Under the pieces are notes generated by a model. That model worked only from the letters and a program-made list of their open reading frames with translations, did not search any database and had not been told where the DNA came from. From Rhizophagus irregularis (lineage: Eukaryota; Glomeromycota; Glomeromycetes; Glomerales; Glomeraceae): a DNA stretch of 64,000 nt. The stretch lies in assembly GCF_026210795.1 (NCBI RefSeq), contig NC_089457.1, positions 1,984,001 to 2,048,000 of the forward strand, written 5' to 3'. Below, in pieces: positions 47,772 through 61,253 of the stretch (the first letter of the stretch is position 1; every line of letters starts with the position of its first letter). The position numbers and the translations under genes are program-made.

Positions 47772-48797
47772 CAACAAAAAACAAAACCCATTTTTTTTAT
47801 ACAAGAAAAATATAGTTATTTTTTTTTAATTATTTATTTTTGATTCAATATAAATAATTTTTTACTTTAGAAAAATATTTAATTTTTAACCATTTTATAT
47901 GGAATTTATATAATTCATTATTGGTTGTTGAGAATAAATTATATTCATTATTTGTAATGTAATTTAATGCTTAATTTTTATAAATGCTTAATATCTATCA
48001 TTAGGTAGGATTTTTTGATTTCGAAATTATTTAAAATTATTTTCAATTTTAATCGGGATTATTATAAAAATTTTAATTATTTTAATTATTTCTAATATTT
48101 GAAAATTTCCTTTTATAACTAATAAAGTCTTGAAATTTTTTTTAAAAAAAAGAGAATCACTCGAATCACTCCCTAATCTAGGTAAAATTTACAAATTCCG
48201 TTTAAAAAGAACAAAAGTTTGTTATTATAAGTAATAAACGATTTCCCTGAATAACATGAATAACATAATAAATGCCGGCTTTAAGAAGCAGATCAGACTG
48301 ACATCATTGAAAATTAAATTTTTTTTGCGGAATAATAAACGGTTATTATTATTTATATTATATTTTAAATTAATTTTTTTTTAAAAAAAAATTTTTTTTT
48401 TGTGCATATTTATGCTTTGACCTTTTTTTTTACTTTAAAAAAAGTCGGTAATTTATTTACCAAAAAAAATCGCCGGTACCAAATATTCATAAGCAAATAT
48501 TGTATACAACCAACAAAAGCGAAAATTTAATTTTTTGAAAAAATAAAACGAAACTTTTAATGGTAAACCCATAACAAAAATTTTTCCTTTCTTCATACTT
48601 GTTCTTATTCATTTAAGTTGTTATTAAAACTACTACTTAAGCCTCCGACTATATATCTCAATATTTTATCTCGCACTTTTTTTGTACATATTTTCTCACC
48701 CTCTCGTTTATTTGGTTGCAACTTCCTTGGTAACGAAACATAAAAAAAAAAAAAAGTTATATAACGAAAAAAAAAATAAAATATAGTTTGATAAAAA
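47772..48797. other. Spacer and promoter of MATH-BTB gene
   Basis: AT-rich; homopolymer T and A runs near 48370-48480 and 48740-48780. Presumed 5' region of the gene at 48798. Confidence 0.45.
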
Positions 48798-50463
48798 ATG
48801 TCTTTCAAGGTTAGAAGTGGCTTTGAGTTCACCCTATTGAACTACAATAACCTTTCAACTAAGGTTTACAGTCCTCCTTTTGCTACTTCCCTTGATACGT
48901 TTTGGCAACTAAAGTTCAAGCCGGTATGTGTTTTCGATTCTACTTATATCTTGTGCATTACAATTTGTTCATAGTTTAAACAATTACCAAAACGAAACGA
49001 GCGAAACTTGTAAAAATAAAGTAATATTGAAACGAATTACTGCGGTATAGTAAAAATAACGAATTATCAATATTTATTAATGATTCCCTATTAGTTTTGG
49101 ATGTTTAATTATCAATTTTATTATTTTATAACTTTTATTTTATACATTAATGTTAAAAATTCTTTTTTATTAACAAAAAATTTAATTCCCGTTAATTTTT
49201 CCTATTTATATTGATTACAAAAGACATCTAAAGGAAATCCAGAATATTGCTCCGTATATCTCGTCGCCATTCCAAGTCATGAAGAAGGTGGTACGACATC
49301 AGCATGGACAAATCGTGCAACATATTCTGCTGACATATATATTAAACACCCAGAAACTTTAAATGAAATAAAGAAAGCAACTTTAGATACAACAAAATTT
49401 TCTGCTATCAAACCATTAAGAGGTAATTATTTTATTATTGTTGTTGTTATTTTTTTTGATTTGTTTCGCTACATTTTTTATACGCTAATAATCTTTCGCT
49501 TTTACCTTTTTATTATGATCAGGTTGGAATAGATTTTGCAAAAAAACTTTGCTTCCTTCTGACCAAATAATACTTGGTATAGAATTTGATAAAACTGAAT
49601 TCGGTACTCCTGATGAGAAACCAAGATTTCCTGGTAATGGTAAACCTTTTCCAGATGATCTGGTGACAGCCTGGGCAGATCAATTGAATAAACCAGAATA
49701 CGCCGATGTAGAATTTAAAGTACAAGGTCAATCAATTTATGCAAACACAACCATACTAATGCGGCGGTCCGAATATTTTCAAAGAATGTTTGTAGGAAGA
49801 TGGGTGGAATCAATTACATATAATCAAGGCGAAGAAGAACAAGCACAACAACAACAGCGGCAACAAGTTCCAACACCTGAGGAGGATGATGATACTGATA
49901 TGGACAGTAACGCTTCTGGGAGTTCAGGGATCAATAATTCCATATCATCTCATAAACGAAGAAGAGTCTCCGATTCCGAGAGTGACGATGAAGACGATGA
50001 TCGTTCTGTACGATCGATATGTTCATCCTTACCTATAAGGTCAAAACGAATTGTAATTGATGTTACAGATTTTCATCCAGATACATTTCTTGAAATGTTA
50101 CGATTTCTGTACACGAATCGGGTGTCATTTGGAACAAGAGAGTCTCCAACGTCTCCTACAAATCTTTTTAAGATTGCGGACAAATATTTAATAGAGAATT
50201 TACAACAACATGCAAAAGTAAAATTATTTCGAGGATTGAATATGAACAATGCAGCCGAATTCTTATTCAGTACAGCATGGCAATATGATGAATTGAGAGA
50301 TCACGTGATGAATTATGTTGTACAGAACTTCCAAATCGTATGTAAGACACCTGGATTTAAGAGTATTACTTCTAACCCTTCTAATTATCCCCAATTTCAT
50401 AATTTAATTACTGAGATTTTGCGCAAAGTATTCGCAGATGACGATTCAGATTATAGCGATTAA
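48798..50463 (+). CDS. MATH-BTB domain protein
   Basis: Three exons: 48798-48923, 49224-49422, 49523-50463; about 421 aa. The N-terminal ~145 residues fit a MATH (TRAF-like) fold: FEFTLLNY, FWQLKFKPTSKGNPEYCSVYLV, GWNRFCKKTLLPSDQI near its end. The BTB/POZ domain begins YADVEFKVQGQSIYANTTIL and is split by a ~75-residue acidic, Ser/Asp-rich insert (EEDDDTDMDSNAS, residues ~220-285, with KRRR inside). It resumes at VIDVTDFHPDTFLEMLRFLY. Such proteins are usually substrate adaptors for Cul3 ubiquitin ligases. The insert inside the BTB fold is unusual, and its KRRR could act as a nuclear signal (inference). Target unknown. Confidence 0.86.
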
Positions 50464-50906
50464 TCGAATCAACGATTTCTAGATTTTATTATGTTAATTT
50501 GAAAAATGAAAAAAAAAGGCTAGGAATTTCGATATTTGTGGTTGGAATTATAGCTTTATATTATTAGATGTTTTTTTTTCTTTTTCCTTTTTTCTTAATA
50601 ATTTTTAAAGCATTTGCATTCATTCATTCGTTTTTATTATAAATTTTTTTTTATTAATGAGGATGTGAATAATAAGAATTCACAGACAAGTAATTCATAT
50701 TTAGAAGGAAAAAAATAATTGTTTCCGGTAAATTATCAAGCTGCAGTATTCTTTCTTTCTTTCTTTTTATTTATAAATTCCTTTGCTGAGTGAGCTTGAT
50801 ACGGTTGTTACAAAAATTGTATTTCATTTTTTTTTATTATTAATTTTTTTCTGTCCGATATTTTGTATATTTTTTTTTATATATTATATATATATATTAC
50901 ATTTTC
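50464..50906. other. Convergent 3' intergenic region
   Basis: T-rich spacer between the ends of the MATH-BTB gene and the Acl4-like gene; both 3' UTRs. It contains CTTTCTTTCTTTC near 50752 and a TA-repeat near 50880-50900. Confidence 0.5.
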
Positions 50907-53165
50907 TTACATTTCCATTTGATGGTCATCATTATAATGATTATTTTGGTTAGCGTTGAAATCTTCCCACTCATCGGCATCGGCATCATCATCGTCATCA
51001 TCATCATAAACCTCATTAGCATCATCATCACCATCATCCTCTTCTGCATCTGATGTAAGTGAAGGCTTTACGTGGGCGTTAATGGTTTGTAAGAGTTCTT
51101 GTGTATGTTGTAAGATGCCTTCATCATCCGAACCAATTTTATGATGTAACTAGACAGTTTTTTTTTTTTGTGTTATAATAGCAAAGATGTGAAGGAAAAA
51201 GAAAAGTACGTGCGTATTAATTGAATTATGAATTTTAGAGAAATGATCAAATAATTAGAAATTAATTAAAGAAAAAAAAACAAAACATGTGAAAAAAAAG
51301 AAAATTTAATGAATAAAAAAAATTAAAAGAATTTATTTAAAAAATAAAATATTACCTTTTCATAATTGATTAAACAATCACGAGCATCTTCCCAATGTGT
51401 TAAACGATCTTGTTCATTTTGAGAATCTTGACCCATAAGAAAATAACACAAACCATATAAATACCATAAATCAAATACTTCATCATTTTCTTTTTGTAAA
51501 ATTTCGAGTACATTTAAAGCTTTCGTATATTGAGAAAGTTCAATTAATAATTTTACAAGGGAAATACGTGATTCATATGAAGGTATTGAAGAATGCCCTA
51601 AAGAAGTGAGAATAGATAGAATAGATAAGAGATTTTAGTATTTAGGAATATTTACAAGGGGAATATTTAAAAGGGGAAAATTTAAAAGGAAATTTTACAA
51701 GAGTAATAATATTTACAAGAGTAATAAATATTTACAAGAGTAATATTTACAAGAGTAATATTTACAAGAGTAATATTTACAAGAGTAATAAATATTTACA
51801 AGAGTAATATTTACAAGAGTAATATTTACAAAAGGAAATTTTACAAGAGTATAAATATTTTAAATAAATCTGGATACCTGGATCTAAATTTATCCATAGA
51901 TCAAGACTCTTTTCTAAAGCAATTTTAGCATCATCATTTCTTTGTTGAGATAATCTAACAGAAGCTAATAATTGATAAACTTCAGGATTTAAAAGATCTA
52001 ATTCTAAAGCTTTATTTAAATATTCTTCACATTTTTGTTCCGCATCAACTTCGAAACTATAAAAAAAAAAAAAAATTATTAAAAAAAAAATTTTTTTAAT
52101 TAAAAATTTTAAAAATTTTAAAAAAAAAAATTAAAAAGATATATGTGCTTATATAATTACCAACAATCAGTTAAATAAATTTCAGTCATTGAACATAATG
52201 CATTAGAAATTTTTCGATTTAATTGATTTTGTTTATTTGATTCATTTGATTCATTTGATTCATCATCTTGTAAATCTTGTAATGAAGAATTTGTTGTTGT
52301 TGTTGTTGTTGTTGTTGTTATTGTTTTAGATGAATTATCATATTCTGATATCATTAAATTTACACCATTTTGAAAATAAGAAATTGCTTCTAAACCACAA
52401 GATAATTGACCCATATACATATATTTTGAATAACCATTATTTGGATTTATTGAAATGGCTTTAGAGAAATGCTAAAAAAAAAAGATTGAAATAAAATAAA
52501 ATAAAAAAAAAAGTTAAAATAAAGTTGAAATAAAATAAAAGTTGAAATAAAATTGAAATAAAATAAAAGTTGAAATAAAATTGAGATAAAATAAAAGTTG
52601 AAATAAAATTGAGATAAATTGAAATAAAATAATAAAATAAAATTGAAATAAAATAATAAAATAAAATTGAAATAAAATAATAAAATAAAATTGAAATAAA
52701 ATAATAAAATAAAATTGAAATAAAATAATAAAATAAAATTGAAATAAAATAATAAAATAAAATTGAAATAAAATAATAAAATAAAATTGAAATAAAATAA
52801 TAAAATAAAATTGAAATCAATAAATAAATAAAATAAATTAAAATTCAATCAAAATCAAAATCAATCAATCAATCAATCAATTAACATACCTCTCTTGCTT
52901 CATCAAACATTTCCAATTCAATTTCAATCATACCTAAAATTTCCAAAACTTTTAAATTATCATTTTCTAAACTTAAAGCTTTTTTAGAGAATTGTAAAGC
53001 TAATTGATAATCACAAGTATCTATTAATGAAGAAATTTTTTTTAATAAATCTGATACATTATAAGATACTTTATTATTATTATTATTATTATTATTATTT
53101 TCAGTTAAATTATTTAAATTATTTAAATTATAAATATTTTTTTTATTTATGGTATCTTCTTCCAT
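50907..53165 (-). CDS. ACL4: Acl4-like TPR chaperone of ribosomal protein Rpl4
   Basis: Five exons (minus): 53165-52890, 52471-52161, 52056-51878, 51597-51356, 51149-50907; about 416 aa. The N-terminus is Asn-rich. TPR repeats follow (CDYQLALQFSKKALSLENDN, HFSKAISINPNNGYSKYMYM, CEEYLNKALELDLLNPEVYQ, YTKALNVLEILQKEN, GLCYFLMGQ). The C-terminus is strongly acidic (EEDDGDDDANEVYDDDD) and ends with the DEWEDF block typical of fungal Acl4. Yeast Acl4 captures nascent Rpl4 and escorts it into the nucleus for 60S assembly. The gene is convergent with the MATH-BTB gene. A Thr-run and Ser/Asn/Glu-rich loop interrupt the second TPR exon. Introns 1 and 3 are filled with tandem repeats. Confidence 0.88.
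51600..51855. repeat. Tandem repeat in Acl4 intron 3
   Basis: Units of TTTACAAGAGTAATA, some with an extra AATA, repeat about ten times between 51645 and 51855 within the third intron of the Acl4-like gene. Confidence 0.8.
52500..52815. repeat. 24 bp tandem repeat in Acl4 intron 1
   Basis: Unit AAAATTGAAATAAAATAATA plus four bases, about eight near-perfect copies at 52615-52815, with looser relatives to 52500. It fills most of the 418 bp first intron. The period is a multiple of three, which gives long false open frames on the minus strand. Confidence 0.88.
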
Positions 53166-56100
53166 TTTTTATTGTTGCTGATTTTTTTTTAAAAAATGAA
53201 AAGTCTGAAATGTCATTAAAAATAGTATGAGAAATAGTATGAAAAAAAAAAAAATTTTTTTTTCGATCTTTTTTTTTTATCGTTTATTTTTTTTTTGATT
53301 GTAACACAAGATGAGTGATGACGTGAAAATTCTGTTGAAAAATTACATATTTTATCATGTGATTCGATCAAACTCTACTTTTTCAATAAACAACACCTTT
53401 TTTTTTCAAAAAATCAAAAATTTCAAAAAAAAAAAAAAATACCATGCTAAAATACTTATTTTTATTTAAGAAATTATTTAAAAGAAATAAAATGGGAAAA
53501 TATTTTTAGAATATTCCAAAATCTTTTTTTTATTTACTTACAATCATTCTAAAAGAATATAAAGAAAAACATTGAAAAAAAAGTTCTAATTGAATGATGA
53601 TAATAAGTCCATTCATTGCATTGCATAATAAAAACGATTAAGACTTTCAGCCCAAATTACAAAAAGTTTTTGTTCACCCAACATTTTTGGGTAAAATAAA
53701 GAGATTTCTTTCAGTCATAAGTTAATGACGCATTTACCGCATGAATGATCCTACTTTCAATGAGAATAAAAAAGGTAAATTAAATAACAATGGACTTTCC
53801 CGACATAGTTTGGATAAAATTTTCAACAAGATACCAACTTTTTATTAATTTTATTTTTCTTTTTAAAGAAAAATACTAGAATTGTCAAATAGGAAAAATT
53901 ATATTCTTTTTTCCGTTTATGAAATCATTCTTTATAAAGAAATTTATATATAAATAAGTAAAATATATATCCTTTATAAAGTTCTTTTTGCCCGTATGTG
54001 TATGTACTTATTCATGTATGTATGCGTACGCAATGTCGAAAGCTTATGATATACTTGACTTGAAATGTAACCTAATAAATGATTGGTATGTTAATTGAAT
54101 GATTTAAATGACGATTAAATCGGTGGTTTGCGTCCGTGTAATCTGTTAAATAATATAAATTATCACGGGAAATCAAAAAAAAAAAAATTTTTAATTTTTT
54201 TTTTCTTTTTTTCTTTTTTTTGGCGTAAAAAATTGATAATGGATGAATGGGTTGGACTAAAAATATAATCTAAGCCTTAAAAAAAAAATTTCAATTTTTT
54301 TTAAAAAAAACAAAATAGTTATAAATGGTTATTTTAATAATGAAAAAAATTTTTAAGAAAAAAAATATATATATATATATATTTTCTCGCGCCATATGGT
54401 TTTTGTTCGATCCTTTTTTATCTTTTTGTTGTTCATCGGGATAATACCGAAATAAGAAGAACAAATCAACAAATTACAACAAATTACAACTTATCATAAA
54501 ATATCAGGGAAAAAAAAAAAATTTTTTTTTAAAAAATCATTATTTTGTACAATGTTAAAAAAAAAACTTTGTGCACATAAATTGATGAAATAGATTAATG
54601 ACATTTTAATTCGCCATTGTTCACTACTTTCTCACTATATCCAATTATAGGATAAAATCTATCCAATAAAAAGTAATGATTAACTAAGCCAGTAACCAAA
54701 TTATCATTCAAGAGAGCAACACAGCCATATACCAATTATATACATGAATAATAACCATATAAAGAGAAATTTTTTGCCATCAAACCTTATTTACTCATTT
54801 ATAATTTTTTTACCTAATAAACTTTATTATCAAATCACAAATAACTCGGGTATCGCCAATCTAGGTTACAAAGTCTCACCTAGATACGACCGTTATACTT
54901 ACTTTCTTTGTATGAAATTAAAATTCAAAAAATTTTTTTTTTTTTTCGATGAGTTTCGATAATTTAACAAAAATTTTTTAATAAATTGGCGGGAGAAATG
55001 GGTAACTTGAATATGGTAACACTGAATATCTAAAAAGGAGGGCGGGCAAAGTTAAAATGCCAGATTCGAAACAAGTAATATTATATGAATTTTTATCAAC
55101 AAAACTGCTAGACAGCCCTTAAAGTACGGTAATCTTATTACGGGTAAACTTATTCAGTATAGCCCTAATAGCCCAATATTAATATATCTCTGATTCGCTG
55201 CTGCTTCTTGCGTTCTTGTTTGTTTACTATTTACATTTTGAAATGCAAACAATGTTATTTCCATTTAAAACAATATATAATATATTTTAAACTTTTTATC
55301 TTTTTAAAAGTCAGTGCTCTTTTAAACAGGATCGAAAATCGGATAATCTTGACTAATTATTTTACATTAGGTATGACCATGTATCATGTATGACCGGGTT
55401 AGAATTCCTAAACCTAAACCAGTAAAAGTGGTAAAACCATACATATAATAACAAATCTTAAAAATTATTAAGTGTTTCTTATTATAGTATAATTGTTATA
55501 AAATCAAAATTCTTATTATAGTATAATTGTTGTAAAATAAAAATTTTTTTATAGTAAAATAAATTTTTTTTATTTTTATGCTATTTTTATAAATATATAT
55601 GTAATAAATAATAATAATATGTAATAATAATAATAATAATAAATAATAATAAATAAATTCAATCCTTGGAAATTTTTTTTTATATATAAATTTTTATTTA
55701 TTTATTTATTTATTTTTTTATTTATTTATATATATTTATTGTTTATTGTTAAAAAAGAACAATAGCTTTATAAAACAAGTATTATTTTTTTACCATCCAC
55801 GAGTTTTTAATATTCTTTAAAAGAATTTTTTTTTTTTATCACAAAAAAGTTTTTATTTTAGGAAAATAAAAATCAAGTTTTTTTATTTTTTTTATTTTTT
55901 TTTATTTTTTTATCGAAAAAAAAAAATCCTTTTTCTTTCATCTTTTTTTAATACGTTTACTTGTTTAAATGGTTAAGGTTAAAAACATTTAAGCATACGC
56001 ATGAGAATTTTTTTCAGAAAATAAAGATAATTAGACATGTTTTTTTTTTTATTTGTTTTTTATTTTTTTCGCCTACATTTTTTCAATAAATATAACATAT

Positions 56101-58239
56101 ATATTTATTTTTTTTATATATAACATGAAACCGAACAGACTTTTTTTTTAAAGTTTTTCTTTCCATTTATGAATGAAATGCGCATTTACAAATTTGATTG
56201 GGTAAATCAACATTAATTATCGATCATTATGTAACAACGATAAGGTTTATTACACGTAACTCCTCTTGATTAAACAAAAAAAATGACAGATGACAGACCG
56301 CAGCATACGAACAAAAAATATGCAAAAATATTTAAATTCCTTCTCCTAAAATAAAAGGGTTAAGTTATGATGTTTGAATTATAAACTTGAAACTCAAATC
56401 ATTTCTCCTTGATGATTTTCAAATTTTTTTCAAGTGTAACTCATTGTTCCAAATTAAAATTCTTTTTTTACGCAATTTTGTACAATATGATCGTAAAGGC
56501 GTAACTAAACCTATTAAACCTTATAGTCCGTAAATTCGGAACAAAATTAAAGGTCCGAATCTTGTGTTTTTTTACAATATTCAAAATTTTAAAATTATCT
56601 TATCAGATCATTAACCTAGCGATTCTAGGTTAAAATTATTTAATTTAATATATATAATAAAAAATTATACACATATAAAATTATAAATGACATTTTTATT
56701 TTGCATATGTCAACTGATTTATATTTATATGTATTATATTTGTTATATGTTTATATGTAATCAATTAATGAAAATAATATTATTACGTTTTGTCATTGTT
56801 AACCCAATATAATTATATAAAATATTGAAGTACAGCAGCTATCAAACATTGTCACATTGTTTTTAATATACTGGTTGATTATAAAAATTAATCTTTTTAT
56901 TTTTTTTTTGTAGGCTCGTTTTGTATATTTAAAAGATGTTTGGATAAAAAATAAATCAATTTCTGCCCAAAAATCAAAACTGAAACAAAGAAATTTATTG
57001 ATAATTCCCACGACGCCGCAGTACTTTTGCCCATATGCTAATAATTATATTAAGCAGGAGGCGTTAAAAATGTAAAGTAATGCGATAGATTGTCAGAACG
57101 TCACTTCATGTGAAACCAGCAAATGATATCATTTATTTAGTGTAAAGGAAATATTATTTTTTGTAACTCGTGATGATTTTCATTGAATTTATCCCAATTT
57201 TAATCTCAATCTACCCCACTTGACCTCATTTATTCATTTTACTCACTCTTTCCTTTCCTCTTTTTTTTTTATTATATATATATATATTATAATATATTTC
57301 AAACTTTAAAATATATATAATATTCAGATATATATATAAAAAAAACTTTTTTTTATCCATCACATTCATTTTTTTTTTTTCATTTTAACTATACTTTGTT
57401 AAGTCATATTCTGTTCTGTTGTTATCGTTCGACAAGTTCATACAACAACTTACTTCCGTTTTCTGTTCTGTTAAACTAATTACTACCATATCTTATCTTA
57501 CATAATATTTTCTTTTCCCCTTTTTTTTATTCGCATTCAATTTCCCCTTTTACTTTTTTTACTTTAAAAAAAAAAATTATTTTATTTTATTTTATTTTAT
57601 TTTATTTTATTATTTTTATTTTTTTCCTCCCTTAAATATATAAATATTCTTATAGAAAGTAATATATATTTTTTTTTTATAATATAAAATAGAAAAAAAA
57701 AACCGGTCGTATTTTTTAATACATACATATACTTACATATATATACAACTCATAAACCCTTTTTTTTTTTTTTAAAACATACAATAATAATATTCTTCTC
57801 ATTTTTTTTTTAAAGTGAAAAAAAAAAAAATTTTTTTTCTTCATCCAAAAAAAAATCCTTTCATCGAAAAAAAAAAATTATCTCCCTTTTTTTTTTAAAA
57901 AAAAAAACAAAACAAAATCTTCAAAGGACCAAAAGAAAAAAAAAGAAAAAGAAAAGAATTTTTTCTTCTTTAATTATTATTATTTTTTATTATTATTATA
58001 TTTTTTTTTAACAAAAAATTATAAAAAAAATAAATTAGGATTACTTTTTATATATATATATATATATATAGTATTATTATATTATTTAAATTTTTCAAAA
58101 AAAAAAAAGAAATCTCGAGTTCAATATATCTAATATCCCTTCCGGTATAAGAGAATATCTTTTGGTGGAATAAATATTTGTATCTTATCGAGAAATAAAA
58201 AGTTTTTTTATTTGACATTTATATAATATATATAAAAGT
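53166..58239. other. Divergent 5 kb intergenic region
   Basis: Shared upstream DNA of the Acl4-like gene (minus) and the MDM1-motif gene (plus). No coding frame or paired element ends. It contains ATTTATTT-type runs near 55690-55740 and many A/T homopolymers. A TTTTA tract lies at 57575-57615, with TA runs near 57280 and 58055. The last kilobase is a very AT-biased likely leader. Confidence 0.5.
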
Positions 58240-61200
58240 ATGACAGAAATAACGCCCACAATAACTCCGTCAACGAATTCCAATGATAATAATACAACTA
58301 CTACAACTATAATTCCACCAAATATTCCTCCGGACAATATTAATAATAGTGAATATCAAAGATCTTATTCATGGAAGTTACCAATGGTTAAAGTAAATAG
58401 ACCCAAAGAACGAACGAAATCTGAATATCAACGTGAATTTACATGGAAAAATGATCCTCCTTCAACCCCTTCTCCTGCTCCTTCTCCCGCTCCTATACCT
58501 CCTTCTCCAATACCACAAGAATTATCTTGTAATACTCCTGAACCAATAAAATCTACAATGATTGCGACTTCAACAGCAACAACCGTTAATAATAATATCG
58601 ATTTTATAGGATCAAAATTAAATGATTTAAATATTACTACAACAAGTAATACTATTAATAATAATATTAGTATTATTAATAATAATTTTATTCCTGATGA
58701 TTATGTTTTCAATACTAATAATAATGTTCCTGATAAATGGAGAGATGGTTTAAGAAGTAAAAATTCTCCAGAGGTAAGTTATTCCCTTTTTTGGTTAATT
58801 TCTTTTTTTTTTCTACTCCGCCCTAATTATTATATTATTTCCTTTTTTGTGTTGATAAGCAGAAACAATCATTAGCTTCAAATTTAGATCCTAAAACAAA
58901 AAAGATGGTAGCTTTAGAAGCTAATCGTCTTTCAAAAAAATCTCGTTCTTATTCAATGTATTCTTTACATGATCAATTAAAAGTACATGAAATTGCTGAT
59001 GATTTATCAAGTCCATATGATACTGAATATAATAAGGAATTTGTAAATTGGAAAGAATATGGTTCTGTTGTAAGGGAGGATATTAATAAGAAACGTCATT
59101 CAAATACTGATAATAATCATACTTTAAAAAGAAGAGGTTCTTGGTCTGCTCCTGCTACTTCTTCTCTTCCTGCTCCTCTTAAATGGATTGAAGATCTCAA
59201 CTTAGATCTTGGCTCACGTGCTAATACACGTGAGAAATTACAACCTACTATAACTGATTCTAAATCTATAAGGGGTATAACTACTACTATAACCGCTAAA
59301 TCTCATTCTCGTTTATCTCGTGATAATTACTATGATGAAAAACGTCCAACTACTTCTGCTGAAGTTCGGGATTACCGGTATGAAAGACCTACTACTTCTG
59401 CTGATATACGTGATTATTCTCGTCCTATGACTTCTTTAAATGATTATAATGATAAAGATTATTATGATTCAAAACGTAATAGTAATCTTGATTATTATTC
59501 TTATTCAAGAAAGGATCGTAATACTTCTCCTTTACGCTCTTCTACAACTCTTGATAATTATAAGGATATAAACGTTACAAGTAAATATTATGATACTCGT
59601 GAATATAATAATAATAGTAGTGGTAGAAGAGATTATGATGTTAGGAGGGATTATGATGGTAAGAAGGATTATGATTATTATGATGATCATAAGTATGATG
59701 ATCGTAGGAGAGAGGATATTTATGATGATCATCATCATAAGCGTGAAAATGGTTACGATGATCGTAGACGTGATTTAGTAAATGATGATCGTAGAAGAGA
59801 TAATGTTCATGATGATCGACAAAGAGATATTTCTACTTATGATTATGATTATCGTAGACGTGATAATAATAATAATAATAATAATAACAATAATAATAAT
59901 AATAATAATAATAGTAATTATTATTATGAAGATTATGATTCTAAATATAATAATAATCGAACTGTACACAATTCTGATCATGAACATTTTATTCCTGGCC
60001 ATTCTAGAAATACTTCTTACGCTTCTTACGCTTCTTCCTCAAATAAAGGTTCTTCCGTTCATGATGAACCTATTAATTACTCTGGACCTCCTCTTAGTTA
60101 TTTAGATGCTATGCGACATCGTTCAAGTGTTAGTTCTTTAAGTTCAGTATCAACTCCAAGTTCACCTGCAACTCCGATAGGTTATGATTTGAATGATATG
60201 CGTTGGAAGAGAAATAATGGTTTAGATCCTCGTATATATAAAGAACAAAATTATTCCCCTTCAGTAATTTCAAAATCTTCTTCAGGTTCAAATCATAAAT
60301 ATTGGCAATTTGAAGATGATAAAGATAAATATTATCAACCAAGTGCTTTAAGTCCTTCAAGAAGCAAATTTTATATAGATGATGAAGAAGAAGATGATGA
60401 ACATATTGAAGGTTATTCAAGTAAACGTCAATCCCGTGATTATAAACCTTCATCAATGAGATATTCTTCACAATATTCACCAACGAGATCAACGAGTCCT
60501 TCACGTGATAGTTATGGAAGTGGTAGGAAATATAAGTCTTCACGTCCTCCTTCACGTGCGACAAGTGTGAGTAGTCATGCTACTTCAATAGAAGAGGAAT
60601 CTGCAGTACTGACGGATCTTCTCAAAGAAGCTGAAATTATGACACTGAAGAATTTAACAGATCAAATGAGTATATTTAAAACAAGAGATTTGGGTATTGG
60701 AACCGGAATTGGTATCAAGGGTGTAAAGGGTGTAAAGAATTCTGGTCGTGCCACTCCTGCTGCTTCTGGTCGTGCTACTCCTTCTGTTTCTGGACGTGCC
60801 ACTCCTGCTGTTTCCGGACGTGCTACTCCTTCTGTTTCTGGACGTGCCACTCCTGCTGTTTCCGGCCGTGCCACCCCTAGTGTTAATGGTGCAAAGAGAT
60901 CTTCTCTTGGTGCTCAAAAGAAACCCACGACGACGACAACGGTGACGACAAGAGCAGCAGGTATTAAAACAAAAACAACGCCAACAATAAGAACATCTAC
61001 AAAACCAGGTGCAACCACCACTACTAGAGGAACCAAAAATAGTTCTACACCTGGAATTCCTCCTAATAAGAAGAAAACTCATCGTCCAGCTTCTTCATTA
61101 TCTTCAATATCTTCAACTTCTTCATATCGCGAAGCGTATCAGCCTCCACCGCCTCCAACAAATTTTTCTGCTGCAAGAGATGCTTTAAATAGAGCAAGAA

Positions 61201-61253
61201 TGAAGGTTGAAGAAATGTTAGAGATAGTAAGCAATGGTGGTTCTTTGGATTAA
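58240..61253 (+). CDS. Large disordered protein with MDM1-like SEYQR-F-W motifs
   Basis: Two exons: 58240-58773 and 58863-61253; about 974 aa. NSEYQRSYSWKLP (~38-50), KSEYQREFTWKND (~65-77) and DTEYNKEFVNWKEYG (~227-241) are three copies of a motif like the tubulin-binding repeat of animal MDM1. ALEANRLSKKSRSYS between the second and third resembles another conserved MDM1 stretch. The middle is rich in Asp/Arg/Tyr (repeated DDRRRD) with an Asn run, then Ser-rich. SGRATP-AV/SV repeats follow (~620-670), then a basic Thr/Lys region and a short C-terminal helix (AARDALNRARMKVEEMLEIV). The basic repeats and Ser/Pro content suit a microtubule- or filament-binding protein. Homology to MDM1 rests on short motifs and is inference. 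Confidence 0.75.
60739..60885 (+). repeat. Coding 24 bp repeat (SGRATPAV/SGRATPSV)
   Basis: Six copies of a 24 bp unit encode SGRATP followed by AV or SV, mostly alternating; the first copy has AA. The alternation gives a higher-order 48 bp period. RxTP is a basic-Ser/Thr-Pro context that proline-directed kinases often use (inference). Confidence 0.85.

Noticed and set aside
52447-52848. Two long minus-strand frames repeating FILLFYFN
   Set aside because: They are translation of the 24 bp intronic tandem repeat in the Acl4-like gene.
59532-60105. Ile-rich frames on both strands within the MDM1-motif gene
   Set aside because: Shadow frames of an Asn/Asp/Tyr-rich coding region; the main frame is continuous for 2.3 kb.
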